A stretch of 64,000 nucleotides of DNA from Burkholderia sp. GAS332. Lineage in GTDB: Bacteria > Pseudomonadota > Gammaproteobacteria > Burkholderiales > Burkholderiaceae. A program made the position numbers and the translations under genes. Where the stretch lies: NCBI GenBank assembly GCA_900142905.1, contig FSRV01000003.1, positions 310,001 to 374,000 of the forward strand. The letters run 5' to 3'. Of this stretch, positions 57,470 to 64,000 are shown piece by piece (the stretch's first letter is position 1; each line of letters opens with the position of its first letter). A model generated the notes under the pieces. It was not told where the DNA came from. It searched no databases and saw only the letters and a list, made by a program, of their open reading frames with translations.

Positions 57470-57700
57470 ATGAACCCGTTTTACCTGATTGACACCGCCC
57501 CGTTACGCAACCGGGCTCACCTGCAGCCCCATTCCCATGTCAGGTTCGACTGGAAGGCACGTCTGAATCCGCTTCGCCTGCTCGGGCAAATGACAGCGGG
57601 AGAGCCTGTGTCGTACTTCTCGAAAAGCGCTGCTGCCTTGGGCGGGTGCATCGCAGTCTACTCGTTGCTGGCCACCTCGATCAAACTCCTGCTCGGATAA
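57470..57700 (+). CDS. Small membrane-associated protein, 76 aa
   Basis: GGAG precedes the ATG at 57470. A polar N-terminus (MNPFYLIDTAPLRNRAHLQPHSHVRFDWKARLNPLRLL) leads to one membrane helix (AAALGGCIAVYSLLATSIKLLL). The frame is intact and runs opposite to the dead baseplate genes. A second small membrane gene follows 27 bases later. Function unknown. Confidence 0.55.
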   Translation: MNPFYLIDTAPLRNRAHLQPHSHVRFDWKARLNPLRLLGQMTAGEPVSYFSKSAAALGGCIAVYSLLATSIKLLLG

Positions 57701-57727
57701 GCGATTCCACACACCGGTTACAAGATC

Positions 57728-57955
57728 ATGCCATTGCTGGACATTCTTCCTGTTTTCGCAGGCCTCCTCATGCTAGGTTGCATTGCAGCCGTGGCTTTTG
57801 TCTCGCGACGTGACCCACTGGCGGCGCCATCGATTGTCCGCATTGATGCTGTCCCGCAACTGCGCTGGAGTGGCTACTTCACGCGGGCGGGCTGCGTTTG
57901 CCTGCTCCTTTCTCTCATCTCCCTGCTCGCGCTGTGCCTGCATCTGATGGACTGA
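57728..57955 (+). CDS. Small two-helix membrane protein, 75 aa
   Basis: Two membrane helices (ILPVFAGLLMLGCIAAVAFV and GCVCLLLSLISLLALCLHLM) are joined by a basic loop (SRRDPLAAPSIVRID). It is probably co-transcribed with the preceding gene. The pair resembles the arrangement at 41165-41668: two small membrane genes read against a phage module. Function unknown. Confidence 0.5.
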   Translation: MPLLDILPVFAGLLMLGCIAAVAFVSRRDPLAAPSIVRIDAVPQLRWSGYFTRAGCVCLLLSLISLLALCLHLMD

Positions 57956-58022
57956 CGTTTCTTATCCGCGGACGCGGGGAGCCGGGTGCACTGCAGTTAT
58001 GTGCGAATTGTCCGGACGTGTT

Positions 58023-58400
58023 TTACTTCATCCCGTACGACGCGTTCGCGATCTGTCCATTGGCCGCCATCTCGCTGCGCATGTCCTGACCGGTGTTCGC
58101 GCCGTCACGCGGATCGCTTGCGAAAACCGTGATCTGCCCGGTGTGCGTCTCGGTTTTGCTATTGCTGTTCAGCATTGCGCCACCGGTATATGCGACACCA
58201 TTGCCTGCGGCCAGCATCGCCGCCATCGCGAGCACGGCTGCACCTGATGGCCCCAGCGAGCCGTACAGCGCCGTTGCAGTCGCCGAGCGCTTCATGATTT
58301 CCTTTTCGACGTTCAGCGGCCGTTCGTTTTTCGCCGCGACGATCGCACCGGCCTCGCCCGCCGACGCGCGGTCGTGCAGTCAGCGGTCGTTAGCCGAGCG
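58023..58400 (-). pseudogene. Probable phage tail tape-measure C-terminal remnant
   Basis: The open sequence ASAGEAGAIVAAKNERPLNVEKEIMKRSATATALYGSLGPSGAAVLAMAA and a terminal QITVFASDPRDGANTGQDM...ANGQIANASYGMK resemble the Ala/Gly-rich C-terminal end of tape-measure proteins. A stop lies just upstream (about 58385). The assignment relies on composition and on its position before the Dit-like gene. Confidence 0.4.
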
Positions 58401-58440
58401 CGTTCACGCTTTTCTCCACCGCAGCAATATTCGGTGCAAG

Positions 58441-58914
58441 TCACGCGAGTTGCTCAGCAGGGCACCACGGATAAGGGAGCCGTCGGACCCATTCGAGAAT
58501 TGACGGACCTGCGTCCTTCGGCAGGGTTGTCATCTCTTCGATCGTTATCCGAAGCATCGAGACCATTCCCGATCTATCTGCGCAATGCCATTCATAACGG
58601 CCGAAACCTACCCGCGCCGCGCCGGTGTCCTTTTCGGTCATACAAACGAACCAGTTGCAATCAAACTTGTGTTCGTCGGCGGGCGGCGTTCCGATGCACA
58701 ACATGTAGATGTTCTCATAGCGCTGCGCGAACTGACTGACGAGGACTGTCGAAATGGCATCCCGGCCTTTGATGGCGGTCGGGAGGGATATCTCATCGGT
58801 TTTGACCTCGATCGCAAGCTCGGCGTGGATCGTGAACGCACCGGCCATCAAATGCGGACGGTTACCGTCTTTCGCGTGAATGTATGTTTCGATTGGTTGC
58901 CGCAGTAGCGTCAT
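58441..58914 (-). CDS. NTF2-like (SnoaL-type) protein, 157 aa
   Basis: The start at 58914 gives MTLLRQPIETYIHAKDGNRPHLMAGAF, the N-terminal helix and cone-shaped fold entry of NTF2-like proteins. It continues FTIHAELAIEVKTDEISLPTAIKGRDAIS, NIYMLCIG, CNWFVCMTEKDTGAARVGFGRYEWHC and ILEWVRRLPYPWCP. Members are small pocket proteins that act as enzymes or binding modules. The substrate cannot be inferred. The frame is intact and ends next to the phage remnant. Confidence 0.75.
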   Translation of the reverse strand: MTLLRQPIETYIHAKDGNRPHLMAGAFTIHAELAIEVKTDEISLPTAIKGRDAISTVLVSQFAQRYENIYMLCIGTPPADEHKFDCNWFVCMTEKDTGAARVGFGRYEWHCADRSGMVSMLRITIEEMTTLPKDAGPSILEWVRRLPYPWCPAEQLA

Positions 58915-59267
58915 TTGGAGGAATGGCAAAACCTGAATGCGAAAATGGTGCAAAGAAGCCTACCGCCCTGTGCTTGTTCCGCAAGGTATGTCCCTACCTT
59001 TTCACAGTCATATCTAGCGGTGCAGATCCTCATACAGCTATGGGAGCCGGCGATGAAGTTGAACGGGCAAACGTCTGGACGTGGCGGCCTGCTGCCGCCC
59101 GTATCGGATAGTTCGCGGGCAAGTCCGAACGCGACGGGCTCAAGCCACGCGAAGCAGCCTGCGTCGCTGCAGATCGCGGCCTGATCCCTGTCCGGCGGGC
59201 ACATGAGCAAGCTCTGGGATCGCCGGCGCGTTTGCCGCCAGGATCGATGACAAACACGCCAGCGGCC
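58915..59267. other. Spacer between NTF2-like gene and autotransporter
   Basis: About 350 bases with no supported gene. No clear terminator for the autotransporter is seen. Confidence 0.35.
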
Positions 59268-62200
59268 TTACCAGAGATACCGCACGCCGATATCGCCCCA
59301 GACGCCCTTGCGGCTTCCGCTGTCCGACGAGTTGACCGAGAACTGGTAGCCGAACTGGCTGTATACACTCATCCGGGTATCAAGCTTTGCCGTGAAACCG
59401 GCGGAGAGGTCCATGCGCGTCGTCTGCCCGAGCAGCGGCACCTGATCAACTCCCGAATAGGTCGTTGTTGCCTGCGCCCCCCAGTCCCGCCAGAGGTTAG
59501 CTCGCACATACGGCTGCCACACCTGGCCGTTGCCGCGTTCGATTGTCCACTGGCCCCGCACACCCAGCCGCCCGCTCACGCCCGAGGTCGAGCCCGGGTC
59601 AACCGGACCCAGCCCGTCACTGGCCTCGTCCAGCCCGACGTGCTGCCAGATCACCTGCGCCTGCGGCTCCAGCACAAAGCCCGGTCCCAGTGGCAGCGGC
59701 ACCGGGTAACCCGCTTCAAGGGAGGTGACAATGCCCGAGCCCGTGACTGGCAGCCGGGCGAACTGCGTGGCCGCGTGGCCGTCATAGTAGGTGCCCTGCA
59801 GCACCGCATCGACATACCAGCCGCCGGGGCCGTAGTGGGTCCAGTAGGCGCCACCGGAATACGCATCGAGATCCAGCGAGCCGGTGTGGCTCATCACATA
59901 GCCGGTGGCCGCCGCGTTGGTGACCAGACCGTCCACGTCGACGTGGCTGTTACCGTAGGCAAAGTAGACACCGGTGGCGTCATGATGGCCGGGCAGGAAG
60001 CTGCCGCGCCACAGGTCGACACCCGCCTGAAAACCCAGCAGCGAGCCGCTGGCGCCCGGACTGGTGAACGACTGGTAGCGGTTGTCGATCTGCTGGCCAA
60101 AGAGGCGCGCCCAGCCGGCCTGTCCCCAGCCACCGCTACCGGCGCCTCCCTCCGCCTGTGTCAACGTGTCGCCAATGCGTTCATGCATCGTGCCAAGCGT
60201 GGTGAGCCCCATCTGCCGGGCAATCGGCTGCACCACGCTGTAGGTGGCCAACTCCGGCCCGATGATCGGGTACTCGCCTGGCGGCAGCACGGCGGGTGGC
60301 GGATCGGAAGGGAAAATCGGGCTTTCTGGCTGGCCTGGTATCAACGGCGGCTCCCCGGGGACGACCGGCGGTTGGCCCGGGATGATGGGCGAACCCGGCA
60401 CGGCGAACTCCGAGCGCAGGAACCAGTTGTTCGGGGCGCTGCCAGCAAGGCCGCCCTCGAACAGCCGGTAGTCGTAGGTGCCCCCGCGCACCTCCCCGGC
60501 AAGCGTAAATGCCCCTGCGGCCGTAGTACCGCCGTTGGTGGTCTGAACGACCGGAATTCCATTGGCGGTCGTCGCCGCCCCGGAGCCACCGACGTTGGTC
60601 ACCACGAGCGTCGTCGTGCCGGTAGCCGTGCCACCGTTGATGACCAGCTTGTCCGATGGTGAGTTATCAGCCCCCAGGTAGGTGTCGATGGCGAGCGTGC
60701 CACCGTGGCCGACGTAGTTCGTCACGGTCAGCACGGTGCCGGGGTCGCCCCCCGTGCACACCAGGCCCGAGTTGACAAGGCTGGCGAGCGTCTGGTCAAA
60801 GCCGTTCAGATCAACGGTGCCGGGCGGCTGCACGGCGTAGCTGGACTGCGGGCTGAAGACGTTAGCGGCGCCGGCCGAAAGGACGCCACCATGGATCGTG
60901 GTCGCGCCGGCGTAGGTACTGTTGCTGACCATGACGGTTTCGCCGCTGTAGACATCAACGCCACCCGTGCCACTGATGACCGGCGCGAAGACATAACTGC
61001 CGCTCGTGTCCGTGTGGTTGAACACGATGTCGCCGGTACCGACACCGAATGCCAACGACGGAGTGTCCAGCATCCCAGGCGCAACCGGAACTTGTCCAGC
61101 GGCCGCACCGATGTTGAGAGTGCCGGCAGAGCCGGGATCCTGTGCAATCGTGATACTCGAAGCCGTAACCCGAGCGCTGTTCGCGATTGTCAACGTTCCC
61201 TGCCCCTGACCACCAATGGCAAGGTGACCGCCGATGGTCCAGCTAGAGCCCGGATCCGTCACAGTAACGGCGCCCGTGCTGCCGGGCGTGCCGCCGATAT
61301 AGCTGTTGTTGACAAAGCCTGCTCCAGCGTTGGCCCCTACGCCGGAACTGACGGCACCGCCATCGGCAATGGTCAGCCGACCTTGGCCCATGAACAACGC
61401 GATCGCATCAAAACCATAATTGTTCATGTAAAAAGGGATCAGCGCAGGATCTGCCCCACCAACGACGAGTGGATTGCTGCTTGTCAATTTCGAGCCGGAG
61501 CCCGTCACAATCACGCTGCCGACGGCACCCGACGATGTGCCAATGCCGTCAGTGGGCGTAACAACACCCGACACCGGGCCAGTAACAAGCTGCGGCGGAT
61601 TGGTTCCGGAAAGGACGTTGCCGGCGCCGGACACGGAAAGTGTTCCAGTGCCGCTGTCACCCACTGTAAAGGTATCGCCAACGCTGAGCATCGAGCCGGT
61701 GCCACTCACATAAACAGTTGCAATGCTTGCCGTGCCACCCGCAATGCTGACACCGTTGCCAGCCTTGACCAGGGCGCCGCCCGAAATGGTCCCTGTCACA
61801 ATGTCCTGGCTGCCCAGCGCGAAATAAATAAAGCCATCGCTCGTCACGACCGAACCATGACCCGTCACGACCAATGAGGCAGTCGCGCCGCTGTCGTAGC
61901 CGACTGCGACATAGTTGGTTGCGGAGAGCGAGCCACCGTTGTCGACCATCAAAGACCCCTCGCTCGGACTGCCCTGACCACTGCCAAGACGGACGATACG
62001 GGATGTCGCGCTCTGGCCACTGATTACGGGTGCATTAGGGGTAGTCCCGGTGGGTGTCACCGTGTTGATGAACGAGGTGTTGTTGCTTGCGTTCGGTACG
62101 GCGTTGCCACTCCAGTTGCCAGGATCAAACCAGTTGGTCGAGCTGACGCCTGTCCAGAAGGTATTCGGCAACAATTGGGCCTGAACGGGACCTGCGGCCA

Positions 62201-62486
62201 TCGTTGCAAATCCAACGAACACCGCAGCGCCCGGCGCGAAACGGCCCGGGTGACCGGCTTCGGCGTTGGCAGCCTTCCCCCTCTTCAGCATCCACCGAAT
62301 AGTCTTACCGTACAGCCAGCCGGATCGCCTGCGCATGCCAGTCTCGTTGGGCCGACCGACGCGGATCTCCATCGCATGGGCTACACAGAACTGTACCGGC
62401 GCCTTGGTCGCGGCCGCGTCGCAGTGATCGTCAGGCATCAAGATGGATTGCATCTGATTCCAGACGATGTCCGTCAGTGGGGGCAT
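59268..62486 (-). CDS. Classical autotransporter, paralogue in opposite orientation
   Basis: A type Va protein of about 1072 residues. The start at 62486 is chosen for GAGGTGA seven bases upstream; an ATG at 62525 is also in frame. The leader is long, and the signal core (GAAVFVGFATMAAGPVQAQ) begins about 75 residues in. The passenger starts with TFWTGVSSTNWFDPGNWSG, the N-terminal cap seen in beta-helical autotransporters. Repeats follow (GGSLSATNYVAVGYDSGATASLVVTGHGSV; GTGTLSVSGAGN; GQGTLTIANSARV). A proline-rich IIPGQPPVVPGEPP linker leads to a barrel from QPIARQMGLTTLGTMHERIGD to GDIGVRYLW. The barrel is very close to that of the protein at 44585-47821. Confidence 0.88.
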   Translation of the reverse strand: MPPLTDIVWNQMQSILMPDDHCDAAATKAPVQFCVAHAMEIRVGRPNETGMRRRSGWLYGKTIRWMLKRGKAANAEAGHPGRFAPGAAVFVGFATMAAGPVQAQLLPNTFWTGVSSTNWFDPGNWSGNAVPNASNNTSFINTVTPTGTTPNAPVISGQSATSRIVRLGSGQGSPSEGSLMVDNGGSLSATNYVAVGYDSGATASLVVTGHGSVVTSDGFIYFALGSQDIVTGTISGGALVKAGNGVSIAGGTASIATVYVSGTGSMLSVGDTFTVGDSGTGTLSVSGAGNVLSGTNPPQLVTGPVSGVVTPTDGIGTSSGAVGSVIVTGSGSKLTSSNPLVVGGADPALIPFYMNNYGFDAIALFMGQGRLTIADGGAVSSGVGANAGAGFVNNSYIGGTPGSTGAVTVTDPGSSWTIGGHLAIGGQGQGTLTIANSARVTASSITIAQDPGSAGTLNIGAAAGQVPVAPGMLDTPSLAFGVGTGDIVFNHTDTSGSYVFAPVISGTGGVDVYSGETVMVSNSTYAGATTIHGGVLSAGAANVFSPQSSYAVQPPGTVDLNGFDQTLASLVNSGLVCTGGDPGTVLTVTNYVGHGGTLAIDTYLGADNSPSDKLVINGGTATGTTTLVVTNVGGSGAATTANGIPVVQTTNGGTTAAGAFTLAGEVRGGTYDYRLFEGGLAGSAPNNWFLRSEFAVPGSPIIPGQPPVVPGEPPLIPGQPESPIFPSDPPPAVLPPGEYPIIGPELATYSVVQPIARQMGLTTLGTMHERIGDTLTQAEGGAGSGGWGQAGWARLFGQQIDNRYQSFTSPGASGSLLGFQAGVDLWRGSFLPGHHDATGVYFAYGNSHVDVDGLVTNAAATGYVMSHTGSLDLDAYSGGAYWTHYGPGGWYVDAVLQGTYYDGHAATQFARLPVTGSGIVTSLEAGYPVPLPLGPGFVLEPQAQVIWQHVGLDEASDGLGPVDPGSTSGVSGRLGVRGQWTIERGNGQVWQPYVRANLWRDWGAQATTTYSGVDQVPLLGQTTRMDLSAGFTAKLDTRMSVYSQFGYQFSVNSSDSGSRKGVWGDIGVRYLW

Positions 62487-62699
62487 GAGGTCACCTCGTG
62501 CTATCGTTCGCCCGAAGGCGCGCAATGCGCAGGCAGCCTGAGACGGTGCAGGCGAGCTCGATGGCTGGTACCGACATTTAACCTTGGCTGCTTGGTTCAG
62601 TTTAGGCGGTCAGGACCTTTTTACACAAGCTCGCTCTACAACGGTCAGCCAGTGACCTACCTGCCCCTCTATAGGCTGGTCGAGACGGCAGCGAGCAGG

Positions 62700-63000
62700 T
62701 CATCAGTGAAGCGCACGACAAAGCGGTTCGGCCGTAGCGACCTCGACTGATGTCGCGACCATGGCCTCCGGCAAGGCTCGGGGACGGCCGCCACCATTAC
62801 CCGTCGGCAGGCCGCGCAATCCGCTTTCGTTCCATGCCTTGACCCGTTTGTAGGGCAACTGCACGCTCACGCCCTCGCTGCGTCGCTGCGGTTGGGCGCT
62901 TAATCCGTTACCCGGCCGCAGGAAGCCTGCCGCGCGGTTGCGAATTCGCGGAGTCGATGGTTCAGGGAGTTTTACCGACGCGCCACAGTCCCTTATAACC
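62700..63000 (-). pseudogene. IS630-like transposase N-terminal (HTH) fragment
   Basis: The stretch VSVQLPYKRVKAWNESGLRGLPTGNGGGRPRALPEAMVATSVEVATAEPL matches the helix-turn-helix and Gly/Arg-rich linker of IS630-type transposases (W.E.GL.GL..G..GGRPR). No DDE domain follows. Confidence 0.55.
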
Positions 63001-63379
63001 AAAGTCTTATGCAACTCGCCAACTGCAAAGCCACGGCTAACCAAGGTCGATCAAGGCCAAGCCACCTCATTAAAGCTGCAATTTAGCTGCACACCGATCG
63101 CGACTCGCCAAAGCGGCAACTTATCGCTGAACCCGAGGCGCTCGGCGTGAGTCATGCGCGTTCTGTGGTTCGATCGCACGAAACCGCTTGATGAAGAAAT
63201 CGCCGTCTGAGGTTTGTTTTTCGGCGCTAGAACGCAAAAAAGCCCAAGGGCTCGGCACGCTGCTGGATGGTTTGCAACGGCTTACGGCCATGGGCTCGAT
63301 GTCGCGGACCTTAGCATTCGCTAAATTCCAGTGCGAGTCTAACTTGCGCAAATATTGAAGCACCAGAGATTACAGAGGA
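63001..63379. other. Spacer before dedA-family gene
   Basis: About 380 bases with no recognised gene or signal. Confidence 0.35.
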
Positions 63380-64000
63380 TCAGGAAGAGCTGGCCGCCTC
63401 GCTTGCGAGGCGGCGCTTCCGGCGCCACCATAGCGCCAAGGCCACCACTATAGCCGCCCCGCCAATCATCAGTAAACCGTTCTGGCCGTGCCGGACCCAC
63501 GCAGCTATCCACTCACGATTCTCGGCGCCGAAATAACCCAAATACACCCATACCGGCACGCTGATAAGCGCGGCAAGGCCGTCGAACACGAGGAATCGAT
63601 AAAATGGTACGCGGGACGTAGCGCCGGCAGTTGCGAACACCGCCGCCCGCATGCCGGGTAAAAAGCGAGCGATGAACATAAGACGATCGCCGTGGCGCTC
63701 GAACATGTCCTGTATCTTGGCGTAGCGCTGTGGTGTCAAGACGCGGGCGAAGACTCGCCATTGGCGAATTCGCTCGCCACAGCGGCGCCCGAGCAGGAAC
63801 ATGCCCGCATCGCCCACAAGCACGCCTGCCATGCCTACAGCGACCATCACGTGGACATTGCCATAGCCGAGACCGGCGATCACGCCACCGGCGACGAGGG
63901 TAATGTCTTCTGGCAGGGGCACCCCTGCTCCGCACACCAGCAATGCGATGAATACTGCAAGGTACCCGTTCTCAGCGAACAGGGTCACCAGTCGCTCAAG
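63380..64000 (-). CDS. DedA-family membrane protein (5' end at or beyond the window edge)
   Basis: The frame is open to the last base. A GTG at 63988 is available, but LERL upstream of VTLFAENG suggests the real start is outside. The protein has the DedA/SNARE-associated core: CGAGVPLPEDITLVAGGVIAG with the conserved Pro-Glu, VGDAGMFLLGRRCG, FERHGDRLMFIARFLPGMRAAVFATAGATSR with the essential Arg residues of the FxxRFxPGxR motif, and VWVYLGYFGAENREW. Family members flip undecaprenyl phosphate or other lipids across the inner membrane and support envelope integrity. A basic tail (WWRRKRR) ends the protein. It is complete at its 3' end. Confidence 0.88.
   Translation of the reverse strand, partial: LERLVTLFAENGYLAVFIALLVCGAGVPLPEDITLVAGGVIAGLGYGNVHVMVAVGMAGVLVGDAGMFLLGRRCGERIRQWRVFARVLTPQRYAKIQDMFERHGDRLMFIARFLPGMRAAVFATAGATSRVPFYRFLVFDGLAALISVPVWVYLGYFGAENREWIAAWVRHGQNGLLMIGGAAIVVALALWWRRKRRLASEAASSS

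Noticed and set aside
59232..61877. Plus-strand ORFs of 476 and 390 codons opposite the second autotransporter
   Set aside because: Shadows of a GC-rich repetitive coding strand. Compositions are rich in Arg/His/Val/Gly and there is no start context.

Overview
The window looks like a chromosomal segment of a Burkholderiaceae bacterium (Burkholderia / Paraburkholderia / Caballeronia type). The basis is its high GC content, the protein style, and family-typical genes: a YadA-type adhesin with an ESPR leader, a LapB/LapC/TolC type I secretion system, a CPBP protease and a DedA protein. It is unusually degraded. At least eight insertion-sequence or intron remnants, many frameshifted or amber-interrupted genes and two scrambled prophage blocks sit between intact genes. 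This resembles a genome undergoing erosion; host-restricted Caballeronia or leaf-nodule symbionts are one possible parallel, which is inference only.

Layout. 1-5 kb: a CPBP protease running off the edge, a dead serine recombinase, an intact trimeric autotransporter, then fragments of IS110, ISAs1 and a tyrosine recombinase. 5-9 kb: a tightly coupled operon of the type I secretion ATPase and its membrane-fusion protein. 9-14 kb: a dead ISAs1 copy, a complete but broken IS3-type element with visible inverted repeats, and an RcsB-like response regulator. 14-19 kb: a 1-Cys peroxiredoxin, a frameshifted folE, and debris of an rve-type transposon and a group II intron (its domain V is visible). 19-23 kb: the TolC-like outer-membrane channel, a second RcsB-like regulator on the other strand, and tRNA-Asp(GTC). 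23-27.5 kb: a wrecked D-Ala-D-Ala-ligase gene beside an intact 1033-residue three-part protein ending in a MurF-like ligase. 28.5-37.7 kb: a DUF2846-like envelope protein downstream of a 2831-residue BapA/LapA-like adhesin. The adhesin carries about 512 uninterrupted Ala-Asp dipeptides and eight near-identical 103-residue Ig-like repeats. 38-44 kb and 52.7-58.4 kb: decayed myophage head and baseplate genes. Between and beyond them are two paralogous classical autotransporters in opposite orientation, an ectB fragment, a sugar-porter MFS gene, a FixJ-type regulator and an NTF2-like protein. The window ends in a DedA-family membrane protein.

How they fit together. The secretion ATPase, the fusion protein, the TolC-like channel and the giant adhesin are the four expected parts of one surface-adhesion machine. 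All four are intact and on the minus strand but spread over about 32 kb with mobile-element debris between them. Two RcsB-like regulators without a visible kinase lie in the same interval and may control surface properties (inference). Three further surface proteins (YadA-type and two autotransporters) make the window rich in adhesion functions.

Limits. Family assignments come from reading motifs by eye. No search was run, and boundaries of broken genes are approximate.
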